Source: Clostridia bacterium (lineage in GTDB: Bacteria > Bacillota > Clostridia > Oscillospirales > Acutalibacteraceae). Taken from it: a stretch of DNA of 64,000 bases. Position numbers and translations under genes: made by a program. Location: the NCBI GenBank assembly GCA_017560255.1, contig JAFYOI010000050.1:1-64000 (forward strand), read 5' to 3'. Numbering within the stretch: position 1 is the stretch's first letter; each line of letters opens with the position of its first letter. Of the stretch, positions 41,977 to 51,344 are shown in pieces. The notes beneath the pieces are model-generated. The model did not search any database. It was not told the DNA's origin and saw only the letters and a program-made list of their open reading frames with translations.

Positions 41977-42924
41977 TTATCTTTTGCGCATATTCATTTT
42001 GTAGGTTCTTGTTTCGGTAAATTTATCAATCAGATTTATGGCATTTACCTCTTCCGCCGTTTCGCTTACAAGCATATTGATATAGTTCTGAGTTATTGCC
42101 AGATTGCTATGACCTAATATCTTTTGGAGTGCTACCACGTTTCCGCCATTCAAAATCCATTGTTTCGCAAACGTGTGGCGATAACGGTGAATGCCCGTTG
42201 TTTCCACGCCACGTCCTTTGTTGTATGTGTAGAGTTGGTGATAACTTGTGCTCTTGGTTAATTGCTTGCCGAATACATTACAGAACAAGAAGTCCTCTCC
42301 CGATTCGTGTTGCCTATAAGTCAGATATTCTTTTAAGATGTTTGCCATTGTCTGGCTGATAGGGACAACAAGGGCTTTGCGGTTTTTGGTTGTATTGATA
42401 TTTACAATGTTATTGAACAAATCAACATCTTTTACTCTGATATGAGTTAAACTGCGTTGTCTGATGCCAGTAGAGAACAATAGATTTGTCTGAACCCAAC
42501 ATTGATATTCCACAAAACCGCACTTCTTCACGTCTGGCTTTTGGAGTAAAATTCTAAGTTCTGAGTTTGAATACGTATCAATGCTATGCTTATCAACTTT
42601 TATTGAGTTCATCTTGAAATGAGGAATTAAACCCTCGTTCATCCAGAAGTGAAAAGTGGTAATCAAATCACGTAAATAGGAATTTACGCTGACCTCATTT
42701 TCGATTGTAGAGCAGAGATAAACAACGTAATCTTTGTATGTCCGCTCTGTAATTTCACTCACTAACATATTACGGTCAAAATACTTGTAAAACTGATTAT
42801 AACTTTGTTTGTAGTGATTGATTGTTCCTTGTCTGAGGTTTCTCTGCTTACAATTAAGCAAATACATATCACAACCTTGCTCGAATGTGATTGAAACTTG
42901 ACAAACCATTGATAATTTCTTCAT
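41977..42924 (-). CDS. Tyrosine site-specific integrase
   Basis: A 315-residue integrase. The N-terminal SAM-like core-binding domain covers ~15-110; catalytic residues include Arg in STGIRQRSLTHIR, the HRYRH box (HxxR), His in KILGHSNLAITQNY and the Tyr nucleophile there. It lies beside the right att repeat, pointing inward, the usual place for an element integrase. It should insert and excise the element at the 3' end of the GGGtGRT gene. Confidence 0.94.
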   Translation of the reverse strand: MKKLSMVCQVSITFEQGCDMYLLNCKQRNLRQGTINHYKQSYNQFYKYFDRNMLVSEITERTYKDYVVYLCSTIENEVSVNSYLRDLITTFHFWMNEGLIPHFKMNSIKVDKHSIDTYSNSELRILLQKPDVKKCGFVEYQCWVQTNLLFSTGIRQRSLTHIRVKDVDLFNNIVNINTTKNRKALVVPISQTMANILKEYLTYRQHESGEDFLFCNVFGKQLTKSTSYHQLYTYNKGRGVETTGIHRYRHTFAKQWILNGGNVVALQKILGHSNLAITQNYINMLVSETAEEVNAINLIDKFTETRTYKMNMRKR

Positions 42925-42965
42925 AAAAACTTGACCTCAACTTGATATTTTTTACTCAAAAACAT

Positions 42966-43012
42966 CAGACCCATCATGATGGCATAAGCCAAAATGATGG
43001 GTCTGACTTTTT
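42966..43012. terminator. Terminator near the element's right end
   Basis: CAGACCCATCAT and ATGATGGGTCTG arms followed by ACTTTTTAT on the plus strand and T-rich sequence on the minus strand. On the minus strand it ends the GGGtGRT operon after integration, in place of the displaced 33013 terminator. Confidence 0.75.
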
Positions 43013-43070
43013 ATCAATGATTAAATTTAGGACTTAAGGTTTCAAAGTTGTAAAAAACCTCGAAAGCCTT

Positions 43071-43164
43071 ATTACTTCACAGCCTCTTCAACTGCAACTG
43101 CACAAGCAACTGTTGCGCCAACCATGGGGTTGTTACCCATACCGATAAGTCCCATCATCTCTAC
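43071..43164 (-). repeat. Right att repeat, forming the 3' end of the GGGtGRT gene
   Basis: Direct repeat of 33057-33150 with about three mismatches. It encodes the last ~31 codons of the GGGtGRT protein, so integration leaves the gene intact. Confidence 0.85.
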
Positions 43165-44076
43165 GTGAGCGGGAACGGAGGATGAGCCTGCGAACTGTGC
43201 GTCACCGTGCATACGACCCATTGAGTCGGTAAGGCCGTAGGAAGCGGGGCCTGCCGCAACGTTGTCGGGGTGGAGAGTTCTGCCCGTGCCGCCGCCTGAT
43301 GCAACAGAGAAATACTTTTTGCCGTTTTCAAGAACCCACTTCTTGTAAGTGCCTGCAACAAGGTGCTGGAATCTTGTGGGGTTGGTTGAGTTACCTGTGA
43401 TTGAAACGTCAACGCTCTCCTGCTTCATGATTGCAACGCCCTCAAGAACGTCGTTTGCACCGTAGCAACGAACCTTTGATCTCTCACCGTCGGAGAATGC
43501 TTTTTCTCTTACGATTTTGAGTTCATCTGTATAGAAATCATACTCTGTTTCAACATAAGTGAAGCCGTTGATTCTTGAAATGATATAAGCCGCGTCCTTG
43601 CCAAGACCGTTGAGGATTACCTGCAAGGGTTCTGTACGGACTTTATTAGCAGTTCTTGCAATACCGATTGCGCCCTCTGCCGCTGCGAAAGACTCGTGAC
43701 CTGCAAGGAATGCAAAGCACTTTGTTTCGTTGCTCAGGAGCATAGCGGCAAGGTTGCCGTGTCCGAGTCCAACTTTTCTGTTCTCAGCAACGGAGCCGGG
43801 AACACAGAATGCCTGCAAGCCGATGCCGATTGCACCTGCTGCTTCACAAGCGTTCTTTACGCCTTTTTTAAGTGCGATTGCAACGCCGAGGGTATACGCC
43901 CATACAGCGTTTTCAAAAGCGATGGGCTGAACGCCCTTTACAATCTGCTCAACGTCAATGCCCTTTTCGGTGCAGATTGCCTTTGCCTCGGCAAGACTTG
44001 CAATACCGTATTCAGCAAGGCATTTTTCAATTTTGGGCATTCTTCTTTCAATACCCTCAAATGTGATGTTAGACAT
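43072..44076 (-). CDS. GGGtGRT protein
   Basis: A 334-residue conserved clostridial protein named for its motif, seen here as SGGGTGRTLHPDNVAAG. Its enzymatic role is not established. It is almost always next to an Fe-S scaffold-type protein (from memory), as here with a 14-base gap, which suggests a cluster-related or redox function. The last codons coincide with the element's attachment repeat. Ribosome site GGAGGTGG before the ATG. Confidence 0.92.
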   Translation of the reverse strand: MSNITFEGIERRMPKIEKCLAEYGIASLAEAKAICTEKGIDVEQIVKGVQPIAFENAVWAYTLGVAIALKKGVKNACEAAGAIGIGLQAFCVPGSVAENRKVGLGHGNLAAMLLSNETKCFAFLAGHESFAAAEGAIGIARTANKVRTEPLQVILNGLGKDAAYIISRINGFTYVETEYDFYTDELKIVREKAFSDGERSKVRCYGANDVLEGVAIMKQESVDVSITGNSTNPTRFQHLVAGTYKKWVLENGKKYFSVASGGGTGRTLHPDNVAAGPASYGLTDSMGRMHGDAQFAGSSSVPAHVEMMGLIGMGNNPMVGATVACAVAVEEAVK

Positions 44077-44090
44077 ATTCAGCCACCTCC

Positions 44091-44786
44091 TTATTCTTCT
44101 CTCGGGTCAACGTACTTAGCGGCTGCGTCAAATCTGCCGTAAGTGCCCTTGTTCTTCTCATAAGCGTCGGTCGGGTTTGCGCCGTGACGGATGTCCTCAA
44201 GCATCTTGCCAACTCTTACAAATTCGTATCCGATAACCTCGTTGTTCTCATCAAGAGCGATTCGGGTTACATAACCCTCCGCCATCTCCATGTAACGAAC
44301 GCCTTTTTCCTTTGTGCTGTACATTGTGCCGACCTGTGAACGAAGGCCTTTACCAAGGTCCTCCATAGCAGCGCCGATTACAAGGCCATCCTCAGAGAAA
44401 GCGGACTGTGTTCTGCCGTAAACGAGTTGGAGGAAAATCTCTCTCATAGCAACGTTGATTGCGTCACAAACAAGGTCTGTATTAAGACACTCAAGCAGTG
44501 TTTTGCCGGGGAGGATTTCTGCCGCCATAGCCGCAGAGTGAGTCATACCCGAGCAACCGATTGTTTCAACAAGCGCTTCCTCAACAATACCGTTCTTTAC
44601 GTTAAGAGAAATCTTACAAGCACCCTGCTGCGGTGCACACGCGCCAACACCGTGGGACATACCGCTGATGTCTGCAATCTGGTAAGCCTTGACCCATCTG
44701 CCCTCCTCAGGGATGGGAGCCGGTCCGTGGTTAGGCCCTTTTGCGATAGGGCACATCTTTTGTACCTCATGTGAATAATTCATCAT
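44091..44786 (-). CDS. Iron-sulfur cluster assembly scaffold family protein (IscU/NifU-like)
   Basis: A 231-residue protein related to NifU-type scaffolds: the segment IGCSGMTHSAAMAAEILPGKTLLE resembles the scaffold Cys loop, with further Cys at CAPQQGACK and LVCDAIN. It is the usual partner of the GGGtGRT protein. Predicted to hold or transfer a cluster in the cytosol. A perfect palindrome lies just upstream (44829-44844), a possible operator of the pair. Confidence 0.88.
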   Translation of the reverse strand: MMNYSHEVQKMCPIAKGPNHGPAPIPEEGRWVKAYQIADISGMSHGVGACAPQQGACKISLNVKNGIVEEALVETIGCSGMTHSAAMAAEILPGKTLLECLNTDLVCDAINVAMREIFLQLVYGRTQSAFSEDGLVIGAAMEDLGKGLRSQVGTMYSTKEKGVRYMEMAEGYVTRIALDENNEVIGYEFVRVGKMLEDIRHGANPTDAYEKNKGTYGRFDAAAKYVDPREE

Positions 44787-44828
44787 ACAAGCCTCTTTTC
44801 TGAAAAGTTTTGTTTTTATAAATTCAAT

Positions 44829-44844
44829 TTCGGAACGTTCCGAA
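44829..44844. promoter_or_regulatory. Perfect 16-bp palindrome upstream of the scaffold gene
   Basis: TTCGGAACGTTCCGAA is fully self-complementary, in the 66-bp gap between the thioesterase and scaffold genes. Likely a dimeric regulator site controlling the scaffold/GGGtGRT pair. Confidence 0.6.
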
Positions 44845-44852
44845 TAAGTTAC

Positions 44853-45242
44853 TTAAATTCCCGACTTTGCACAGAACTTTGCAATATCAATCACAAATCT
44901 CTCGTGCTTGCCGCTGCCGATTTCCCACTTGTCCGTTTTTGCATTAACGTCAAAAACAATTCTCTTGCGGTCAACCTCAGTAATGGTTGCCGTTACGTAA
45001 ACTTTCTCTCCGCATCCGCAAGCGGCAACGTGATTAACGTTGACCTGAGTGCCGACGGTTGTTTCGCCCTCGTCCATAAACGGCTCGGCACAGTGAAGCG
45101 CGGCAAGTTCCATATACGCAATCATCCATGGAGTTGCAAAAACGTCGAGCGTACCGCTTCCCGCAACGGAAGCGAGTTGCTCCTTGGTGACAACAAGTTC
45201 GGTTGAATAACTTGTGCCGACTACGATTTCTTTCATAATCAA
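44853..45242 (-). CDS. Hot-dog thioesterase, fluoroacetyl-CoA-thioesterase-like
   Basis: A 129-residue hot-dog fold protein. STELVVTKEQLASVAGSG, TPWMIAYMELAALHCAEPFM and GETTVGTQVNVNHVAACGCGEKVYVTA match the FlK-like group. It probably hydrolyses a small acyl-CoA; substrate unknown. It begins 7 bases after proS, on the same transcript. Confidence 0.9.
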   Translation of the reverse strand: MIMKEIVVGTSYSTELVVTKEQLASVAGSGTLDVFATPWMIAYMELAALHCAEPFMDEGETTVGTQVNVNHVAACGCGEKVYVTATITEVDRKRIVFDVNAKTDKWEIGSGKHERFVIDIAKFCAKSGI

Positions 45243-45249
45243 TTCTCCT

Positions 45250-46689
45250 TTAATATGCCTTACCCCAATAGGTCATAGCCTTTGCGGGTTTGCCACAGCA
45301 AACGCAAATGTCGCTGAGTTGCTCCTGCTCAAAGGGCATACATCTTGAAGTAACACCGGCAATCTCTTTGAGTTTTTCCTCACACTCACGCTCACAGCAC
45401 CACATCGCCTTAATGAAACCTGTCTGCGGGCGGGATGCGATTGCGATAAACTCGTCAAGGTCGGTGACGCGTGTTGTCATACTCTCGCGATGTTTGAGCG
45501 CTTTCTCATACAAACCGTCCTGAACCGCTTTGAGAAGTGCGGGAATCTCGGTTTCAAGGGCATCAAGGCTGACAACAATCTTCTCTCTGTTATCTCTGCG
45601 TACAACTACGCACTGATTATTTTCAATATCTCTCGGGCCGATTTCAATTCTCAGCGGAACGCCCTTCATCTCATACTCGGCAAACTTCCATCCGGGAGAG
45701 TTGTTTGAATCATCAACTTTGATGCGGCAAACTTTTGAAAGTCTTTCCATAATCTCATTCGCTTTATCAAGCACGCCCTCTTTATGCTGAGCAATCGGAA
45801 CGAGCACAACCTGAGTTGGCGCAATGAACGGCGGGAGTACAAGTCCGTTATCATCGCCGTGAGTCATAATGATAGCGCCGATGATACGCGTTGACATACC
45901 CCATGAGGTCTGGTGCGGATAACTGAGAGTGTTATCCCTGCCCGTGAATTTAATATCAAACGCTCTTGCAAAACCATCGCCGAAATAGTGGCTTGTGCCG
46001 CTCTGCAACGCTTTGCCGTCGTGCATAAGCGCTTCAATCGTGTAGGTCGCTTCTGCACCCGCGAACTTCTCTTTCTCGCTCTTTCTGCCCTTGATTACAG
46101 GGATTGCAAGGCACTGCTCACAGAAGTCGGCGTAAACGTTGAGCATCTGCTCAGTTTCATCCATAGCCTCCTGCGCGGTTTCGTGCATTGTGTGTCCCTC
46201 CTGCCAGAAGAACTCGGTTGTGCGAAGGAAGGGACGGGTCGTCTTTTCCCAACGGACAACGCTGCACCACTGATTATAGAGTTTAGGCAAATCTCTGTAA
46301 GAATGGATAATTTCCGCATAATGCTCACAGAAAAGTGTTTCGGAAGTCGGACGAACGCAGATGCGCTCAGCAAGTTTTTCTTCGCCGCCGTGGGTTACCC
46401 AGGCAACCTCGGGCGCAAAACCGACAACGTGATCCTTTTCCCTCTGGAGCAAACTCTCGGGAATAAACATCGGCATCATTATATTCTCGTGTCCGAGTTC
46501 TTTGAAACGGCGGTCAAGTTCGTTGCGGATATTCTCCCAGATAGCCGTAGCATATGGGCGCACAACCATACAACCTTTAAGACCGGAATAGGAAGCCAAC
46601 TCCGCCTTTTTGACAATGTCGGTATACCATTTCGCAAAGTCCTCGTCCATTGAGGTAATTTCATTTACTAATTTTTTCTGTTCACTCAT
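45250..46689 (-). CDS. proS: Prolyl-tRNA synthetase, archaeal/eukaryotic-like type
   Basis: A 479-residue class II synthetase that charges tRNA-Pro. Motif 2 is [31 protein letters not shown] is the proline-site segment; the C-terminal zinc-type domain ends in the Tyr common to this type (TYWGKAY). The bacterial-type editing insertion is absent, as expected of this class. Short upstream gap, no T-box. Confidence 0.97.
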   Translation of the reverse strand: MSEQKKLVNEITSMDEDFAKWYTDIVKKAELASYSGLKGCMVVRPYATAIWENIRNELDRRFKELGHENIMMPMFIPESLLQREKDHVVGFAPEVAWVTHGGEEKLAERICVRPTSETLFCEHYAEIIHSYRDLPKLYNQWCSVVRWEKTTRPFLRTTEFFWQEGHTMHETAQEAMDETEQMLNVYADFCEQCLAIPVIKGRKSEKEKFAGAEATYTIEALMHDGKALQSGTSHYFGDGFARAFDIKFTGRDNTLSYPHQTSWGMSTRIIGAIIMTHGDDNGLVLPPFIAPTQVVLVPIAQHKEGVLDKANEIMERLSKVCRIKVDDSNNSPGWKFAEYEMKGVPLRIEIGPRDIENNQCVVVRRDNREKIVVSLDALETEIPALLKAVQDGLYEKALKHRESMTTRVTDLDEFIAIASRPQTGFIKAMWCCERECEEKLKEIAGVTSRCMPFEQEQLSDICVCCGKPAKAMTYWGKAY

Positions 46690-46850
46690 TTACAACACCC
46701 TTATATAAAATTACATAATTATAATAATTATAATGGTTTTACTTCGCATTTGCAATAGGTTATTTTTATAATTTTATTGCCCGCGCGCGTATTGAGTTTT
46801 GATGAAAACTGTGATACCATAAAAGGCAGCATTTTATTAGGAGTGGTAAT

Positions 46851-48509
46851 ATGGAAAGTTTGAGAAACCCCAATCCCGCCGCTGTCACCGAGCATTTTGT
46901 CAGCGACATTCACGGCGAGCATGAGGCGTTTATACATATCCTTCGCAGCGCATCGGGCGAAATTCGAAGAAAGATTGATTCCACTCTCGGCGCTATGCCC
47001 GAAGATGACCGCAGAGAACTTGCTTCACTCATCTGTTATCCCGAGGAGAAACTGGCTTTCGTAAAAAGCAAAAACACGGATATGAACCCTTGGTACAGCA
47101 AGGTCATCGCTGACCTGACCTGCATTTACCACGCGTTTTCAAAGCAGTTTGTCGGCACAATAACCTTTGACAAAGCGGATGAATTCATAGTCACACTTTC
47201 AAAGAAAATACAGCGTTTTGCTATTGAGCATCTTCACGTGGTTGGCGACATTTACGACAGAGGCCCGCGCGCCGATATCATTATGGACGAACTTTGCTCT
47301 TTCCACAGCGTCGACATTCAGTGGGGCAACCACGACATCGTATGGATGGGTGCTGCGGCAGGCAGTGAAATCTGCGTTGCAAACGCGCTGAGAATCGCGC
47401 TGAGATACAACGGATTTGATATGTTTGAACTCGGTTACGGCATTGACCTTAAAGACCTTGCCGATTTTGCTGACAGGACGTACAACGACGACGGTTTCAA
47501 TAAATTCAAGCCGTCAAGTGACTACGATATAACGGGCACACCCGTTGACCCCTACCTCACCGCCAAAATGCACAAGGCGGTTTCGATAATTCAGTTCAAA
47601 CTTGAAGGTCAACTCGCTATGCGTAATCCGTCATTGGCTCTTGACCACCGCCGACTACTTGAAAGAATTAATTTTGACGACTACACCATTGACATTGACG
47701 GCGTTATTCACCCCTTGCTCAGCAGGGATTTCCCAACCGTAGACCCCAAGAACCCCTACGAATTGTCGGCTGAAGAGGATGCTTTGATAAAGAAATTCAC
47801 TGCCGAATTCCGCAACAACGCACTTGTCAAAAAGCATATTGACCTGCTTTTCCAAAAAGGCAGCGTTTACCTTGCGTACAACGGAAATTTGCTTTTCCAC
47901 GGATGTGTGCCGCTCACCGAGGACGGTGAAATTGCAAGCGTTGAACTGTTCGGCAAAACGATGAAGGGCAAGGAGTATTTTGATTTCTGCGACGAGATGA
48001 CAAGAAAGGCGTACTTCCTTGACGATGCCGATGCGGACAAGCAGAATGCGCTTGACTTCATCTGGTATCTCTGGTGCGGTGAAAAATCCCCACTTTTCGG
48101 CAAGAGCAGAATGACAACTTTTGAGAGATATTACGTTGAGGACAAAGCAACGCACGAAGAAGTTAAAAACCCCTACTTCAAACTCCTTGACCGTGTTGAC
48201 GTTGCCGAAAAAATCCTCACGGAATTCGGGCTTGATGCAAAAACGGGTCATATAATCAATGGCCACGTGCCCGTAAAGGTTGTCAAAAAAGGTGAAAACC
48301 CCGTCAAAGCGCAGGGCAAACTGATTGTAATTGACGGCGGTATTGCAAAACCCTACCAGAAAGAAACGGGACTTGCAGGCTTTGCCCTCGTCAAAGACCC
48401 CAAAGCGCTCACCCTCTACGCCCACAGAAACCCAATCACCACAAAAGGTGCAATTGAGGAAAACCTTGACTTCAACTCCACAAAAGAATTTGTGGACGAA
48501 GCAAAATAA
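46851..48509 (+). CDS. fbp: Fructose-1,6-bisphosphatase class III
   Basis: A 552-residue metallo-phosphoesterase that turns fructose-1,6-bisphosphate into fructose-6-phosphate in gluconeogenesis. Metal-site motifs SDIHGEHEAF, GDIYDRGPRAD and WGNHDIVWMG are intact. It is shorter than B. subtilis Fbp (about 670 residues); the helical N-terminus before the first motif is nearly missing, starting only 18 residues ahead. The ATG has AGGAGTGG upstream and no good earlier start. Confidence 0.95.
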   Translation: MESLRNPNPAAVTEHFVSDIHGEHEAFIHILRSASGEIRRKIDSTLGAMPEDDRRELASLICYPEEKLAFVKSKNTDMNPWYSKVIADLTCIYHAFSKQFVGTITFDKADEFIVTLSKKIQRFAIEHLHVVGDIYDRGPRADIIMDELCSFHSVDIQWGNHDIVWMGAAAGSEICVANALRIALRYNGFDMFELGYGIDLKDLADFADRTYNDDGFNKFKPSSDYDITGTPVDPYLTAKMHKAVSIIQFKLEGQLAMRNPSLALDHRRLLERINFDDYTIDIDGVIHPLLSRDFPTVDPKNPYELSAEEDALIKKFTAEFRNNALVKKHIDLLFQKGSVYLAYNGNLLFHGCVPLTEDGEIASVELFGKTMKGKEYFDFCDEMTRKAYFLDDADADKQNALDFIWYLWCGEKSPLFGKSRMTTFERYYVEDKATHEEVKNPYFKLLDRVDVAEKILTEFGLDAKTGHIINGHVPVKVVKKGENPVKAQGKLIVIDGGIAKPYQKETGLAGFALVKDPKALTLYAHRNPITTKGAIEENLDFNSTKEFVDEAK

Positions 48510-48524
48510 ATCGGTGTTTGGAAA

Positions 48525-49619
48525 ATGAAACCTATCGGACTTTATTTACACGTCCCGTTTTGTAAATCAAAATGCGACTACTGCGATTTTTATTCGCTCG
48601 CGGGCAGGGACGATTTGTTTGAAAAATACACCCTTGCGGTGATAGAATCGCTCGGAAAATGGGGTGAAAGGCTTAATCGAAACGCCTCTACTCTCTACTT
48701 CGGTGGCGGTACTCCGTCGCTCCTCTCCCCCGAACAAATCGGCAGAATAATAAAAACGGCAAGGGAGAATTTCTCCCTCACCGATGCGGAAATCACACTT
48801 GAATGTAATCCGTCCACAATTTACGACGGATTTTTCGATGCGGTGGCGCAACACGGCGTCAACCGCATTTCGCTCGGTTTGCAGTCGGCAAATCTTGCGG
48901 AAAGACGTTCGCTCGGCAGAAAAGCGACACCTGATCAGGCGCAGCACGCCGTCCAATCGGCGCAAAAAAGCGGTATACACAATATTTCACTTGACCTTAT
49001 GCTCGCTCTCCCCCATCAGACACGGGAGAGTCTTGCACAGTCGGTCAGATTCTGCGCCGACCTTGGCGCAAAGCATATCTCCGCTTACATTCTCAAAGCG
49101 GAGGAAGGCACACCTTTTGCCAAAAGGACAAGTGAGCATCCCGACGACGATTTTGCGGCAGATATGTACCTTGCAGCCTGTGAGATGATTGAAAACTACG
49201 GCTACAAGCAGTACGAGATTTCAAACTTCTGCAAAGACGGGTTTGAAAGCCGCCACAACCTCAAATATTGGCTGGGTGAAGAATATCTCGGTTTAGGCCC
49301 TGCCGCTCACTCTTTTTTAGACGGAAAGAGATTTTGTTTTGAGCGTAATCTTGACGCTTTTTTAAACGGTGCAGAGCCGATTTTCGACTCGGCAGGCGGC
49401 GATTTTGAGGAATTCTGTATGCTTCGTCTACGACTTGCCGACGGACTTAAAAATGCTGATACACAAAGGGTTTTCGGCTTCACGATACCCGAAAATATGC
49501 TAAAAAAAGCAAGGGCGCTCGAAAAGCATACCCTCACCGTTTGCACTGAGGATTCAATCCGCCTGACTAAGCAGGGGTTTCTACTCTCAAATGCGGTCAT
49601 TTTGGAAATTCTTTCATAG
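48525..49619 (+). CDS. hemW: Radical SAM heme chaperone HemW-like
   Basis: A 364-residue radical SAM protein with CKSKCDYCDF (CxxxCxxC), the GGGTPS SAM segment and the HemW C-terminal domain. HemW inserts heme into respiratory enzymes; in anaerobes without heme its role is unclear. Separated from fbp by 15 bases. Confidence 0.93.
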   Translation: MKPIGLYLHVPFCKSKCDYCDFYSLAGRDDLFEKYTLAVIESLGKWGERLNRNASTLYFGGGTPSLLSPEQIGRIIKTARENFSLTDAEITLECNPSTIYDGFFDAVAQHGVNRISLGLQSANLAERRSLGRKATPDQAQHAVQSAQKSGIHNISLDLMLALPHQTRESLAQSVRFCADLGAKHISAYILKAEEGTPFAKRTSEHPDDDFAADMYLAACEMIENYGYKQYEISNFCKDGFESRHNLKYWLGEEYLGLGPAAHSFLDGKRFCFERNLDAFLNGAEPIFDSAGGDFEEFCMLRLRLADGLKNADTQRVFGFTIPENMLKKARALEKHTLTVCTEDSIRLTKQGFLLSNAVILEILS

Positions 49620-49676
49620 GGTAAGCAGTACAACCCAAACCCGCCTCAAAGCAGAGTTTTGATTATTCTTCCTGCC

Positions 49677-49802
49677 CTAACGCTCACTTGGTTTAAGTTC
49701 AATTTTGCCGAAGATGAGATCATCTATATCACCCGACGGAAACTCTATGTTATCATAACAATTTATCAGTTCGTCGGAATTTTGCTCGGATTCATTTCTC
49801 AT
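49677..49802 (-). CDS. Small acidic protein (41 residues)
   Basis: Starts MRNESEQNSDELINCYDNIE and ends FGKIELKPSER. A near-perfect AGGAGGGG ribosome site lies 5 bases before the ATG. Very acidic middle (SGDIDDLIFG). Situated between convergent or divergent core genes. Function unknown; the ribosome site is the main support. Confidence 0.55.
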   Translation of the reverse strand: MRNESEQNSDELINCYDNIEFPSGDIDDLIFGKIELKPSER

Positions 49803-49862
49803 TGAGTCCCCTCCTTTTCGGTTTATATTTTTGCTAATCTTTTCTTATCTATTCACAAAGGG

Positions 49863-51023
49863 ATGAGTTTTTTGGAATACAATAAAGACGAAAATTTTTT
49901 AAGGCGCACCTGGGCGGAAATCGACCTAACAGCGCTCAGAGAAAACTACGAAAACATCCGCATTGCCGCTTCGGGCGGAGCAAAAATAATGGCGGTTGTA
50001 AAGGCGGACGCGTACGGCCACGGCGCAGTACGTTGCTCAAAAGTGCTTGACGAATGCGGCGCGGACTGGTTTGCCGTTTCAAACCTTGAGGAAGCACTCG
50101 AATTGCGCAGGGGCGGTATTGAAAAGCCGATTTTGATTCTCGGTTACACTCCCCCGCAGTACGCTGCATCACTTGCCGTAAACAATATTTCGCAGGCGGT
50201 TTTCTCGTTATCCTACGCGGAATCTCTATCCGCAGAGGCAGTAAAACTCGGCTTGCAAGTCAATATTCATATAAAGGTTGATACGGGCATGTCACGAATC
50301 GGCTTTGTCTACCATGACAGCGTTGATAACGACGATTCCATTGACGAGATTGCCGCTGCGGTAACCCTTGACGGACTTTATCCCGAGGGAATTTTTACTC
50401 ATTTTGCCCGTGCTGATGAAGTTTCGGGCGAAGTGTATACGCGCCTTCAATTCGCTCTGTTTATGGACGCAATCGCAAGGCTTGAGGGGCGCGGAATACG
50501 TTTTGAAATCCGCCATTGTGCCAACTCTGCCGCTTGCCTTGACTACCCCGAAATGCATCTTGACATGGTGCGAACGGGAATCATTATGTACGGACTGTGG
50601 CCGTCGGGCGAAGTGAAAAACAAAATCAAGTTAACCCCTGTTATGACGGTTAAATCTGTTGTTGCTCAGATAAAAACTCTTGACGCAGAAACACCCGTCA
50701 GTTACGGCGGCACCGCTCTGACACAGGACGGTGCATTCCTTGCGACAATACCCATCGGCTACGCGGATGGATATTCGCGCCGCCTGAGCAACGTGGGAGA
50801 GATGCTCGTAGGCGGTGAGCGCGCAAAAATCCTCGGCAGAGTGTGTATGGATCAGACAGTTGTTGACGTGAGCAAAATTGAAAACGTAAACGTCGGTGAC
50901 GAGGTAACGGTTTTCGGTAAAGCGCCCGCAATGACAACCGATGACGTTGCAAAAACACTTGGCACAATCAATTACGAAATTGTTTGCGACGTTGGCAAAC
51001 GTGTACCGAGAATTTACGGATAG
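49863..51023 (+). CDS. alr: Alanine racemase
   Basis: A 386-residue PLP enzyme making D-alanine for the wall. PLP Lys in MAVVKADAYGHGA, the catalytic Tyr in VSYGGTA, and RVCMDQTVVDVS near the end are present. Normal length. AAAGGGATGAGTTTTTTGG surrounds the start. Confidence 0.97.
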   Translation: MSFLEYNKDENFLRRTWAEIDLTALRENYENIRIAASGGAKIMAVVKADAYGHGAVRCSKVLDECGADWFAVSNLEEALELRRGGIEKPILILGYTPPQYAASLAVNNISQAVFSLSYAESLSAEAVKLGLQVNIHIKVDTGMSRIGFVYHDSVDNDDSIDEIAAAVTLDGLYPEGIFTHFARADEVSGEVYTRLQFALFMDAIARLEGRGIRFEIRHCANSAACLDYPEMHLDMVRTGIIMYGLWPSGEVKNKIKLTPVMTVKSVVAQIKTLDAETPVSYGGTALTQDGAFLATIPIGYADGYSRRLSNVGEMLVGGERAKILGRVCMDQTVVDVSKIENVNVGDEVTVFGKAPAMTTDDVAKTLGTINYEIVCDVGKRVPRIYG

Positions 51024-51083
51024 CACTTATTTATTCATTCTATGAGCGCACAAATCAAAAAGTGATGGATAAAATAAAAAATC

Positions 51084-51111
51084 AGCACCTTGAAAATCCA
51101 AGGTGCTTTTT
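51084..51111 (+). terminator. Terminator of alr
   Basis: AGCACCTTG and CAAGGTGCT arms with seven Ts. After it, 51126-51160 and 51199-51220 hold two dispersed palindromic repeats (CAGCAGG...CCTGCC, and GGGGCGTCGAGGACGTCGCCCC); the remaining sequence up to 51344 holds no gene I can support. Confidence 0.9.
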
Positions 51112-51344
51112 TTGTATAACGAAACCAGCAGGTTTAAGCCCTGCCCTACGGTTTTCATTTTCATTTTTGTGGGAGAATTTAGGTTTTATACGTTTTTCGG
51201 GGCGTCGAGGACGTCGCCCCCTACGATAAGATTTGAATTTTAATTAAAATTTATGTTGTTTCGTAATGCAGTACAAGAGCGATTTTATTGACCCGTTTTG
51301 CATTTAATTTTATTTTGTTCTGCCAATTTGACCGCCCCTTTATT

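Larger units (their letters stand above)
33057..43164. mobile_element. Integrated genetic element, ~10 kb, in the 3' end of the GGGtGRT gene
   Basis: Bounded by the direct repeats 33057-33150 and 43071-43164. Carries a tyrosine integrase next to the right end, a serine recombinase, an XRE repressor with operator-promoter, a WYL regulator and small phage- or ICE-type genes. No relaxase, capsid or secretion gene is seen, so it needs a helper or is a satellite or genomic island. The right repeat restores the host gene. The 33151-33742 stretch has the second copy of the ~130-bp repeat and otherwise no gene I can support. Confidence 0.85.

Noticed and set aside
46690..46850. T-box riboswitch before proS
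   Set aside because: The gap is short and shared with fbp; no T-box sequence (UGGN-type bulge, terminator pair) could be found.
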